Shown here piece after piece: positions 21,777 through 31,980 of a DNA stretch of 64,000 bases (position 1 is the stretch's first letter; each line of letters opens with the position of its first letter). The notes beneath the pieces are model-generated. The model saw nothing but the letters and a program-made list of their open reading frames with translations. It did no database searches and was not told the origin of the DNA. The stretch is from contig CM077011.1 of assembly GCA_039090855.1 (NCBI GenBank), forward strand, positions 27,247,001-27,311,000. Direction: 5' to 3'. This DNA is from Macrothele yani (lineage: Eukaryota; Arthropoda; Arachnida; Araneae; Macrothelidae). The translations under genes were made by a program, and so were the position numbers.

Positions 21777-22974
21777 ACATCTTTTTCCTATGTTTGAAGA
21801 TCTCCTGAAAGGTCGTCGTTGCCCCCCCCCCCCTACGAAAAAAAATAGAAGTGAAGATTATTGTTCTCCACCAGCAAGGAATGGATGCCAAATTCAAGTT
21901 ATGCGAAGAATTGTTCATCGCCCTGCAAAATGAAACTTATTTTGTTTGCTCTCTGCGTGCGTAACGCTGCTTTCGTAACCGGATGTTTTTCTGAGGATTA
22001 TTAGACAGGAAACGTATTGCGTTTCTGTGCTTACGTCATGACACAATGCCTTAAGGAGCAAATTAAAACGCAAACGGATTTCGAAAGTCGTAATAACGTT
22101 AGAAAATACAAAACTCTAAAACGAAAGTACAAGAGTAATAGGTAAGTTTGTAATCATGCCACATCAGCATCAATTGCTTATAATTAATATAAATTTCAAA
22201 ATGCGTTGCAATTTATTATGCGCACTACACCTATCCCAAAACCTGCTTTACACGTCCACGATATTTAACCCATTCGAATGAGCCAGTAAGTAGTTCAGAT
22301 ACCTACGTCCTCTGTAGCGCACTCACTACTTTGATGATGGCTGAATACGGCGTTCCAGAACAGTAGGGGATTTAGAAGCTCATTATGAGGGGGAGGGGTT
22401 GCTGCGGTCTGAAAAAGAGAGAGAATTTGTGGAAGGCAACCCCCCCCCCTCGCCACGCACACACCACACACACTATGAACTTGCAGTTCTACTTCTTCCT
22501 GACATTGTAAGGCGTTTTAAAATTTTCCATTAAAAAAAATGTTATAAATTTTTAAATCACAAACTGAGAACGAGAACTGAAAAAACCGCACTATTTTCAT
22601 GAGTTGATTCCTGGAAATTGGTTTGATGCTTTTTAAATCGCAACTCTACATAAGATATTTCAAAATGAAGTTTGATTCCTTCTATTCAGATGGGTTAATT
22701 TAAGAGAAAATTTTCCAGCTTGGAAATGTGTTACTAGTTTTGTGTATGGCTCAACCGAGGTACGTACTGCGCTCTGTCACACACGCTATCTCAAAGACAC
22801 TTCAAAATCTACTCCACACGGTGACTTTCCCTGCTCTGAATTATTAATTATGCCTAAAAAAAAAAAAAATAGAACAAATCTCACTCATTACTTTTCGTGA
22901 TCAGTCAAAATGTCTTTTCTCTTCCGCTCTCATCTTTCTCTATTTCTGAGCCTCTAGTTGTTGTTGTTGTTGTT
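21777..22974. other. No gene seen
   Basis: Contains C-runs near 21,822 and 22,441 and a CA-rich stretch near 22,459-22,475. No coding motif, no inverted ends. Confidence 0.35.
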
Positions 22975-23720
22975 TTTGACGTAGGACTACGTCTAACTCC
23001 GTGGATAGCATGGGATGACTTACGGCTGACCGCCTGTGACAAAAATAGGTTCCAATCATAATCATTATAGCGATAAAAATACGTGCCACACATTAATCGT
23101 GTTAGCATATTCGTAAACAGCATGGAGTCCGATTCGCGTACTGCGCAATACACCGTGCGCGCGACACTCCTCTCGCTTCCTGTGCGCGGGGGAGATGATG
23201 CAATATTTCTGGGGGTGCCGCCGCGTTTGACTCAGTCTATCTCGGCAACCGCAAGCGCATCACAACTGTGCGTGGTATCGTTTTAAAGCTCTCGACGAGA
23301 TCTATTCAAATATATAAAGAACATATCGCAGTGGTTTAAACTAAAATTAAAAAAAAATGTTTTCCTGTGAACTAACTGGTTAACATTTTCGACAATGCCG
23401 CGAAATTCGCAGAATGAACCCTAGCAAAAAGTGGAGAAAATAAAAACGAGAGGCAAGAGCAAGTGATGAGGAATGTAAGAAGCCCAAGCAGACAGAATAC
23501 CACGTTGGGTAATTCGTGTATCTACCTGCTTTGTGTTCACAATGTATCCAGCATTATTTGTAAAAATTATGCAAGCTACTTTTCATATCATAGACCTGTG
23601 TTGGCTGTAACAAATTAGATAAACACTTGAAACCATACGCGACTAGCTCATTCAACTCTCAGATCTGCAAGTCGTGGTCCTACATTCCAAACTGACGGCT
23701 GAATCAGAACTGGGCCAACC
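22975..23720 (+). repeat. Unidentified dispersed repeat, copy 2
   Basis: Second copy of the repeat at 13,560-14,430, without that copy's internal duplication. It contains the words GCGTACTGCGCAA, GATGATGCAATATTTCTGGG, ACGAGATCTATTCAAATATA and ACCACGTTGGGTAATTCG. It probably represents the less rearranged form. Confidence 0.7.
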
Positions 23721-24555
23721 TGTTTTGTTTTTTGTTGTTGTTGTTGTTGGTTTTCTGCTGAAGCTAGAACAGAACATTTTATCCCCAAATTTACGGCAAA
23801 TTTTAGGTCAATGAAAACTTTTCACAAAACCTATGCATTTATTACAATAATTTTGCAAAAATAAAATGCATTAATTATTTAGGTATCGGCCATTAAAAAA
23901 GAAAACCTGCTTGAGGATCGCCCCCTCTGGATCCGCTACTGCCGGTAGTAAAGAAGGAGCAAAAACAAAAGCATATTTCCCAGCTGGGACTCGAGTCTTG
24001 GCTCTCAGTTTTATGACAAAATACTTCACTTTAAAGTATATCATGCGATCTGTAATCCCATTCCTAATTTGAATGGTGCGCATTAGTTCGAATTGCTGCC
24101 CAAATATTTTCTTAGTGGTAAATCCTACTGGCAATATCTATCTGCATAGGCCGGGCCTTTTTTTTTTTTTTTTTTTTCATCAGTTAAATAAAACATTCAG
24201 GGCTCGGGGCAAGCCTGTACTGGAAGGTTTAGCAATTTGCTCCTGTATTAAAAAAATATTTTTTTCGCATCACAAAATGAAGACTGGCTTGTTAAATAAT
24301 CAGATGGCAAAGTTCAAGACTCCATCCGCCACCGGATGCATTGATTAATGGCAGCTCAGAGCGAGAAACTGGGTTGTAGAATCAGACCTCGAAATGGGAT
24401 GGTTTATTACTTTAAAGATAAAATGAAATTCCGTTTTCACTTCGCTGGCTTTAGCTACTGAAACACGTAGCTGTTTTTCTTTTCCGAGATATGTTTACAT
24501 AATATCTCTGAAAAGACACCAGACAAGTGCACCAGACTATGCACAATCAAAAACG
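23721..24555. other. No gene; a possible hAT-type end near 23.94 kb
   Basis: CCCCCTCTGGATCCGCTACTG (19-base core CCCCTCTGGATCCGCTACT) near 23,921 resembles the antisense of CAGTAGCGGATCCAG-type transposon ends, but no partner end or transposase was found. Confidence 0.3.
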
Positions 24556-24557
24556 AT

Positions 24558-24808
24558 TATAGCGTAGTAAAAATCCATTTATTTACTGGCTTAAAAAAGT
24601 ATGTAGAATCTCAAATATTTCGCTCTTCACTGAGAGGCTTTTTCAAAGATATAAATTTTAATAAATATTATTAAAAAAAATATTAAATAAATATTATAAA
24701 TTTTATGGGTATCTACTGCCTTGAAAAGCCTCCCAGTGGAGAGCGAAATCTTGGCGATATACTTTTTTATGCCGATAGAAAAACGGATTTTTACTACGCT
24801 CTAAGAGT
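24558..24808. repeat. Inverted-repeat pair, PLE pLTR-like, no coding interior
   Basis: The left arm (about 24,558-24,655) and right arm (about 24,715-24,808) are imperfect reverse complements. Landmarks are TAGCGTAGTAAAAATCC, AAAAAAGTAT, TTTCGCTCT and GAGAGGCTTTTTCAA against GAAAAGCCTCCCAGTGGAGAGCGAAATC. The latter phrase resembles the decayed hammerhead-like segment common in Penelope-like pLTRs (stem followed by GAAA). Only about 60 bp lie between the arms. Confidence 0.6.
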
Positions 24809-24950
24809 TTTTGGTGGCACAGAAACAAAGTTTTCACCTTCACGAAACTAAAACCAAAACCACCTTCTGACGCGTTTCGTTGCTACAGCGGAGATGAAAA
24901 AGTTCGAAGTATTTATAGAAATAAGTATGAGTATGGTGCACCAACGATAA

Positions 24951-26003
24951 GCAAAACTAATAGTAGTAAATCCGCTTAATGGTACACCGAACGCTGTTAA
25001 ATAAGGAATAGCAAGCTTTCGCCACAGGCTAAGTAACAGATAACAGTAACAGATACGGCTTCTTCAGGCTTAGTACCAGATAACAGTAATCTGAGATACA
25101 CACAGACCCCTTCGCCCTATCGTCTGGAACCATAGAGCGTCTTAGCGAGATTGCCCATCTAAGAATTTTGGCAGATCACTCTGGTTTAGACCGCCACCTC
25201 TTTAACAACATTGTACGCTTGGCAGAGACAGACTTCTTCAACCCACCTATGACGACCCCGAAACCTCAGCTACGTTATCTGGGATCCTACCCTTACATAC
25301 CAGGTTTCCCCTTTTTCTTAGGAATGCTCTCAAGAAACTCTGTTTTGGCATGGGTATGAGAGCTCGTTCCTCTATCTCGTCCATACTTACCTCAAGGAAG
25401 CCCCCAGGCATGAATCTTATAGACGCAGGGGTATACGCAGTGCCCTACGAGTACCCTGATTTCTAAATGCTATATTGGCATGACAAAGCGTTCATTCAAG
25501 CAAAGGCTACAGGAACATAAGCGTCACATAGCCCATGCTAGAATAACTACTGCCGTTGCTAGGGAGGTCAACAACCACTGCGCTACACAGGATTGGCGAG
25601 GTACCCAGAAACTGGCCTATTTTACAACGACCAAAGCGACAGCTTGCCGAGAAGCCATAGAGATTTTAACAAACTCCACCGCATGTAATGAAGAAACTTC
25701 CATTGATTTACCGCACATCTGGCGTGTGATGCTAGATATCCAGAACCGCTAATATTCTGAGGAATCGTGTCTTCATGCACAAAGCACGAGCGACCATACT
25801 TTTCTTATATTCTATTGTTTACCATTTTAAATTTAGTCTTCTGATTTTTCGAGCATTGCGAACTGTGTGTTTTATCTCAGATTACTGTTATCTGTTACTT
25901 AGCCCGACGCAGCCTTACGTTTGCGGCGAAAGCTTGCTATTCCTTATTTAACAACGTTCTGTGTACCATTAAACGGATCTACTACAATTCGTTTTGTTTA
26001 TTC
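24951..26003 (+). mobile_element. Penelope-like element 1, truncated, with inverted flanking repeats
   Basis: Inverted arms at about 24,951-25,105 and 25,862-26,003 share TTTAATGGTACAC, GTTAAATAAGGAATAGCAAG, CTTTCGCC and AACAGATAACAGTAATCTGA. The left arm has a 30-40-bp insertion that repeats CAGATAACAGTAA. PLE copies are known to be flanked by partial or inverted pseudo-LTRs. The interior holds the 3' end of the PLE coding region. No clear target duplication was found. Confidence 0.8.
25130..25752 (+). pseudogene. PLE protein C-terminus: linker and GIY-YIG endonuclease, broken
   Basis: Penelope-like elements encode a reverse transcriptase fused to a GIY-YIG endonuclease that nicks the target. 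Here a linker block (ILADHSGLDRHLFNNIVRLA) is followed by YIPGF, then AGVYAVPYEYP (the GIY strand, GVY here, near 25,427), a frame break with a stop at about 25,464, and CYIGMTKRSFKQRLQEHKRH (the YIG strand near 25,471, with the basic helix). The frame from 25,480 runs to a stop at 25,752. The reverse-transcriptase domain is missing, so the copy is 5'-truncated. Family assignment rests on the paired GVY/YIG motifs plus the Arg and EH residues; I am fairly sure of it. Confidence 0.85.
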
Positions 26004-26121
26004 AAAGTATTTGTTAACATATTTAGGGGTCGAGGTCAACCTTGTTATTACTGAAGTGCACAACAGGAAAAGTACTTGCATCTGTAGCAGAATTATGTAC
26101 TCAAATCTAAAGCACTACCTC

Positions 26122-27120
26122 CAGAGATGGAAACGGGTCACGTGACAACGGGTCGACAATTTCTTGCTGGTCAAACGGGTCGGGTCAAGGTGTTCCTGAC
26201 CTTATTTCGACCTGGTTTTATTTCCTTTTTATTTTTGAATAGAAAAAAATATTTCAAGGAACCCTTCAGAGGTAGTTGAAATAATACTTCAAAGGTGCAG
26301 AGTATGATCCAGGAACTTGCGGAAAAGAGTAAAGTGGGTTTAAAAATAAACTTTCAGAAGACAAACCCGATTTACGATGTTTTTAGAAGGAATTAAGATT
26401 TATCAACTCATGGGGAAAAGCTGGAGATAATCAATTCCTACATTTACCTTGGACAGCAGATATCAAGCGAGGGTCACGTTGATGAAGATATTAATTGGCG
26501 TATTAAACTAGGTTGTAGAGATTTCAGAAGAAAGAGTACAATTTTTAGGACCAATATGCCATTATGTCTTAAAGGGAAAAAAATTAAACAACGCATCCTT
26601 CCAGTGCTTACGTACGGAGCAGAGACGTGGACCTTAACTAAAAAAGACATACAAAGGCTGCAGAGAACTGAAAGAAGCATCGAGAGATGCATGCTTGGTG
26701 TATCCAGGAGATACACCAATCATGCATCTCTGTATAAGAAGAGGAATTCGTGGATCAAGAAAGTGACAAGAGTGGAAGACATCATGATCAGATAAGATCC
26801 CTGAAATGGCAATGAGCTGGACATATTGCCAGAAGAACGTACCATCGATGGACAACCGAAATTTTAGGCTGGATTCCAAGGGACAGGAAAATACCCAGAA
26901 GAAGACCACGTGGGAGATGGGTGGATAGAGGAGACAGGCCCTAGACAGACATTTGTGGAAGAACCTTGGGGAGACCTTCATCCAGCAGTGAAGTGATAAT
27001 GATTTGTGGTTATGATATATTCGAATTTATAGCTGAAAGCAGATTTGTCAGAGTCAGGTCTGGGTCGGGTCAAATTATGTGACGGCCGAGTCCAAAATGT
27101 TTGACCCGTTTCGAACTCTG
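26122..27120 (+). mobile_element. Composite repeat: hAT-like ends enclosing a reverse-transcriptase fragment
   Basis: Starts CAGAGATGGAAACGGGTCA and ends TGACCCGTTTCGAACTCTG, in inverted orientation, matching the MITE at 11.4-12.1 kb. Inside, from about 26,290, lies an RTE-like fragment. The 56.1-kb repeat has the same left end, the same junction sequence (TATTTCAA followed by GTATGATCCAG) and the same fragment. The pair therefore looks amplified as one unit. I did not find a matching 8-bp flank. Confidence 0.65.
26290..26995 (+). pseudogene. RTE-like reverse transcriptase C-terminal fragment
   Basis: Readable pieces in shifting frames: KINFQKTNP (the region after the polymerase active site), IINSYIYLG-type sequence, LTYGAETWTLTKKDIQRLQR at 26,600-26,660 and ERCMLGVS, ending in a tail that reads GWIPRDRKIPRRRPRGRWV. 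The YGAETWTL block is a hallmark of RTE/jockey-type C-termini. The catalytic YADD motif is not included. Several stops and frame changes make it inactive. Confidence 0.75.
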
Positions 27121-27333
27121 CTCACTTGTGGGAGAATTTCTACGAGAAATGGCACGTCTCTCTGCGTGACATTCCTTCTACTACTGTGCTAAGTTAGCTC
27201 TGTTTTGTACAGAGCCTTTGTTTCTCTACAACAGGGGGTCTTCAACCATTTATGACTCGCGGGGCCACATGTGCAAAAAAAAGTAAAAATTCATACGTTT
27301 ATAAGAAAATATCGATTATTTCAGATATATCTA
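27121..27333. other. Short spacer
   Basis: Includes TTCAACCATTTATGACTCGCG, GGGGCCAC and AAAAAA near 27,240-27,285, which resemble a hAT-type end, but no partner was found. Confidence 0.3.
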
Positions 27334-28763
27334 CACTGGCGGAAAGTGAAAAAAGAACACCAAGAAGGAATTTTCGGACGATCATGAAATTTACATATGT
27401 TAATGGGGTCGAGTTTACGTAGGTGTGATGTTAATTTCGGGACCGACTGGGGAGCGCTTACGCCACAGCACGGCATAATATGCAAATTATCGTCGGTGGT
27501 ATTTAAGGAGTACGGCGAAGTGAATGTAATCAGTCGTCGGCGTACGGACACGTGCAAAGACCCTGAAGAAGCTGCAATGCCTGGACATGGAAGACATGCA
27601 CGATTTCAGCAGTTATCGGACTTTGAGCGAGGTCGTCTAGTCGGACTCCTCGAGGCCGGGTGGTCGTATCGTCGTATTGCGGAGCGAATTGGACGGGAAG
27701 TATCGGTGGTGGTACGATGGTGGCGTAGATGGTCCGAGGAACATTCCCACACGAGAAGACGTGGAACCGGGAGTCACAGACGGACTGATGAGCGGACCGA
27801 TCGACGCATAAGAAGAGCGGCGTTGTCAAGCAGAAAATCCATTGCGACGCAAATCCGAGCTGCCGTTGCACCTGAGGTGAATGTGCGAACAATCCGCAAC
27901 CGTCTACTGGATGCAGGACTACGTGCACGTGTGCCTCTGGCACGTGTACCTCTGACTCCAGCCCACCGTCAGGTACGGCTGCAGTGGTGTCGCCAACGTC
28001 TTCACTGGAGAACGCAAGGCGATCTGTCGTGTTCAGCGATGAAAGCAGATTCTGCTTGGGAGCCTCCGATGGCCGTATGCGTGTTCGCAGACGCACAGGG
28101 GAGCGTCTCCACCCTTCTTGCATCCGCCAGCGACACACAGGGCCTACACCTGGTCTTCTGGTTTGGGAAGCGATCAGCTATCACTCCCGTACGCAACTAG
28201 TGTTTTCACCGGGTACGTTAAACAGCACCTCCTACATCAACAACATCATTCAGCCCGTTGTTGTGCCATTTGTAAGGCCGGTCCATCGTGGTGTTTTCCA
28301 GCAAGATAACGCACGCCCACACACGGCACGTGCAACGCAACATGCACTTCAGGGTGTGAGACAACTTCCATGGACTGCACGTTCACCGGATTTTTCCCCC
28401 ATTGAGCACGTGTGGGATTTTATGGGACAACGACTTATCCGGTCTCCACGGCCAGCCGCGACCATCCCCGATTTACGTGTCCAGGTTGAGGATGCTTGGA
28501 ACTCAATACCCCAAACTTACATCCAACATCTGTACGACAGACTCCATGCCAGAATCGCACAGTGTGACGCAGTTCATGGCGGTTCAACCTCGTACTAACC
28601 ATGTTACATGGAAATGATATTTTTCAGTTTACCAGCAAATACAGCTGTATTTTGCCATAATGTTTTGATCACGTTATCCTCTGTAATCCGTTATTATGCT
28701 GTATAAATTTCGTTGGTACCACACGTCTCCTTCTTGTTGTTCTTTTTTCACTTTCCGCCAGTG
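27334..28763 (+). mobile_element. Tc1-like transposon D, nearly intact
   Basis: Near-perfect terminal inverted repeats: CACTGGCGGAAAGTGAAAAA at the left, the same sequence inverted at the right (28,730-28,763), both extending inward with GAACA and AGAAGGA. TA flanks both ends (27,332-27,333 and 28,764-28,765). Length is 1,430 bp. It is one of the two best-preserved transposons in the window. Confidence 0.95.
27577..28598 (+). pseudogene. Tc1-like transposase of element D, one frameshift
   Basis: DDE transposase of about 340 codons. The start MPGHGRHARFQQLSDFERGR lies at 27,577. A helix-turn-helix follows (GLLEAGWSYRRIAERIG), then the second DNA-binding part with RRGTGSHRRTDERTDRR. Catalytic residues are Asp in VVFSDESRFCLG, Asp in FQQDNARPH and Glu in SPIEHVWDF. 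I count 32 residues between the second Asp and Glu, two fewer than usual, as in element E. The only break I see is a one-base loss at about 28,017/28,018, judged from the frame of element E's protein, where the same position reads WRSVVFSD. The stop is at 28,596-28,598. An earlier in-frame ATG at 27,397 is less likely, because family members start at MP. Confidence 0.9.
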
Positions 28764-28765
28764 TA

Positions 28766-29822
28766 TTACTCCAGATATAATAACGATTTTTTCAATCCTA
28801 AAACCTAATTTTCGGAAAAAGACACGATGCAGTTAGCCTGGTATTTATGTTGGAAAAAAGTCCGAAGTAAGTACCTGATGTGCCTATATTTTTCAGTGCT
28901 CTTTATAAATAGCAATTATATAATTTTTCGCAGCAGATCTCATAGCAAATTTGCGAATTCAAAGTCCATGTACACAAAGTACTTGTGTGGATAAAGAAGA
29001 TAACCTGGACTGCCAGAAACCGGATCACAGTGATTTTAGTGTTTTAAAACCATATTTTTTGTCAATCTGGTTTGATTTTTCAAAAGAAGAGTCGCAGCTA
29101 CTGAAGATGAAAAATAAATGTATACGTGCATGGGGGTGAAAAGCTCATTTAAAAAATACGATAAAGATTTCTTTCAAGTTGTTGCACTCAGAAAAACAGA
29201 AGGACAGAAATTCAAACAGAAAAAATTTAGGTCTGGTAGACTGTTTCATTTACTCAACATCTGATGATGCTATGTCAAAGCAATTCAAAAATATTTAGAA
29301 GCTGATATTTTAAAAAATTCTTTATGAACCCGTGTCCAGAAAATTTATTTACAATATGTTTTATTTGGATTTTTAAATATTCTTTAATAAATGTAACTAC
29401 GCTAAATTTATTAATTTATAAAACATTACTAAATTTATAAATTCCGCTTTTGGTGCTATGCATCTTTCCCGACAGTAGTAAAATAAATTGCATGTAAACA
29501 ATTTCGATGTAACGAAAATGGGTAACAGAAATAGTCAAAACCAATGATTTTTGAATACTGCCCCATGAACTGACGCATCAATAGTTAATTTCATTGTTAC
29601 TCAACAATTTATTTTACTAAACTATCTATGAACATTATTTCATCACGTTTTACATATACGTAACAATATCTCATTGCAATCTGCGTAAATTAGGAGAACG
29701 TGATGCTAAATGCGATAAAAGCCATTACAAAAATGCGTTTTTTTACTATACGAAAACGGTGTGTTGTAGCGAAATTTGGTTTTCTCTCGATACTCCTCGG
29801 GGGAAGGACTACCAGCTATTGA
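28766..29822. other. No gene seen
   Basis: Very AT-rich. A frame at 28,951-29,139 has no motif. No tandem or inverted structure was recognised. Confidence 0.35.
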
Positions 29823-30010
29823 CGAGAGCTTTAAAATGATGTATAACATGATGGGGTGCACCCTGTAGATACTCTAGACCAAAAGTTACCAATCCCCCTC
29901 ACTAACACACTTGCGATTCAGCTTTTCTTTCTATCTTGAGGTCAGATTTTAGATTGTGCAGAGGGACTTTCGTTACATCACATTTCATCGGTATCAGTGT
30001 CGTTTCTTCA
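29775..30010 (-). repeat. Dispersed repeat, copy 2
   Basis: Reverse complement of 2066-2330, differing by scattered substitutions. It lies directly upstream of a LINE fragment. No coding content. Confidence 0.6.
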
Positions 30011-30149
30011 TCATCATCAACAGCAATGAATACAATTCTCGTTGGTGTCTGTTGCCATTTTAACTATATTGTTCCATTGAAGTCTGTTCATTCAGAGTGA
30101 CTCAGTTCTTGAAGAGTTCCACCGCACAAGTCTTTAATATCGTCAGCCC

Positions 30150-30570
30150 ACTACCGGTGAGGGCGTCCACTTGCATTTCTTCCGTTCATTAAGCCAAACA
30201 CCAATGTCTTCATCTTTCTGTCATTTTTCATTCTGCAGATGTGTCTCAAGAGTCTTAGTTTTCTTGGTATGATATTTTGGAACAGTGCCTCCTTCAGTTG
30301 TATTCTTCTGTACACTTCTTCATTTCTTATCCTCTGGGTCCATTCGATTCGTAAGATTTTCACGATAGCACTTTCTTTCAAAGGCAAGTATCCTTCTCTC
30401 TGATTACTTTGTCAATGTCCAAGTCTCGCATCCATATAGCATGCTGCTGAAGATGCATGTCTCGCGAATGCTTAACTTTGTTTTGAGGCTAATAGCTCTG
30501 TTGTTCCAAATTTTATCCATGTCTTTTAACAGTGTTATAGCCTTTGCAATTCTAGTTAAAATCTATTTTT
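30150..30570 (-). pseudogene. Non-LTR reverse transcriptase C-terminal fragment
   Basis: On the minus strand the order is NNRAISLKTKLSIRETCIFS, MLYGCETWTLTK, then after a stop KILRIEWTQRIRNEEVYRR and LRLLRHICRMKNDR with VFGLMNGRNASGRPHR. These blocks (YGCETWTL, the WTxRxxNEEVxRR helix, RKLRxxxHxxRM) are the conserved C-terminal tail of RTE/jockey-like proteins. It is a different lineage from the 26- and 56-kb fragments. It lacks the polymerase core. Confidence 0.8.
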
Positions 30571-30615
30571 TGCTGTTTAACTCATATGTTATACAGCTTC
30601 CGTATATGTTATATA

Positions 30616-31837
30616 CACTATATTGACAAAAGTCACCGGAAACCCTTTCAAAAGCAAATGAACGGATCCGTTGCGTTGTTAAGATGCGCACTACAGCTGC
30701 AAACGGTATAAAAACAAGCCTGCAGCTGACCGCGATCATATCGCTCTGTGAGGTTGAGTGAAAATATCGCGGTGGGAGAGTACTGACTTTGAGAAAGGAA
30801 AGATTGTTGGGTTCTATATTTGTGGGTTGTCCATAAAAGAAGCCGATAGGCGTTTAAACATACCCAAGTCAACTGTTTTGGATGTACTGAATAAGTGGAA
30901 GACACAAGGCGTTCCTGAAGCAGCAAAACGTACCGGTAGACCAAAGAATATCAGTGATAGAGGAAGTCGAAACCTCAGGAGAGTCGTTACAGCTAATCGA
31001 CGGAGTACTGCACAAAACCTCAGTGTACAGGTGAGTAAAAATGCTGGAACCTCAGTATGTACACATACCATTCGCAGAGAACTTCATTCCATGAGTTACC
31101 GTGGTCGTGCAGCTGCTCATAAGCCTTTCATCTCCACTCGGAATGCTACTCTTCGTTTAGCATGGTGTAAAGAACATTTATCGTGGACCGTAGATGAATG
31201 GAAATGGGTTCTATGGGCTTATGAATGAAGTTACCGATCCATAAGTCTGATGGCCGTGTGTGGGTATAGCGGCAGCCGGGGAACGCTATTTGCCACAGTG
31301 TACTGTTTCTACGGTCACGTTCAGAGCTGGCAGTGTACTCGTATGGTGGTGTTTTTCGTTGTATGGTGCCGGCCCATTGGCTATCGTGGACAAAACTGTT
31401 AACCAGCACGTATAACTCGATATTCTGGACAATTATGCAGTACCAACCATGTGGCAATACTATGGAACCGAGCCTTGTTGGTACCAGCAGGATAATGCAC
31501 TGATACGGCGTGGTTTGACGATAATTCCGTATCGTATGTGGACTGGCCAGCACAGAGCCCTTATCTTAATCCCATAGAGCACATATTGGATGAATTAGGG
31601 CGCCGAATAAGAAGTTTGGAAGCAAGGTCTACTATACTAAGCAACAGTTAGCGGCAGCATGATGTACTGAATGAAAGCGCATACCTGTCACTGTGTTCCA
31701 AAACCTTCTCGAAAGCATGTCTAGAAGGCTCAGTGCATGCATTAAGGCCAAAGTGCCCGACGCCGTACTAATGTATGTCAATATATGCTGTGTTGTGTTT
31801 CTCTTCTAGATGTCCGGTGAATCTCGTCAATATAGAG
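30616..31837 (+). mobile_element. Tc1-like transposon F
   Basis: Left end CACTATATTGACAAAAGTCA and right end, reverse-complemented, CTCTATATTGACGAGATTCA, both then reading CCGGA. TA flanks both ends (30,614-30,615 and 31,838-31,839). Length is 1,222 bp. Confidence 0.9.
30758..31770 (+). pseudogene. Tc1-like transposase of element F, degenerate
   Basis: An intact N-terminal portion of 156 codons has a helix-turn-helix (SIKEADRRLNIPKSTVLDVL), a GRP linker (RTGRPKNISDRGSR) and HTIRRELHSM, and runs to WTVDEWKWVLWAYE, where the expected W-S-D-E catalytic Asp block is changed and followed by a stop at 31,226. Downstream, SDGRVWV, CWYQQDNA (second Asp) and LIPIEHILDELGRRI (Glu) are readable in other frames with several stops. 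The loss of the first catalytic Asp and the stops make it inactive. Confidence 0.85.
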
Positions 31838-31859
31838 TAGCTTTGTATATGTTATACAG

Positions 31860-31980
31860 CTCCGTTTCTTACGTCCGTCTAAATCTGAATGTATAATTAT
31901 AGTAATAATAATGAATATCGTTTTTGAAAAACTAAACAGGCGGAATATTTACTCTTGCATCCGCCATAGTTTAGTAAATA
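31860..31980. other. Short AT-rich spacer
   Basis: The segment GTTTCTTACGTCCGTCTAAA near 31,864 resembles the antisense of 2,050-2,070 (TTTAGACGAGCGTAAGAAAC), a further trace of the 2-kb dispersed repeat. Confidence 0.4.

Noticed and set aside
27397..27576. Upstream in-frame extension of the element D transposase from the ATG at 27,397
   Set aside because: The related protein of element E starts at the MP-type ATG, and the extension has no similarity to it.
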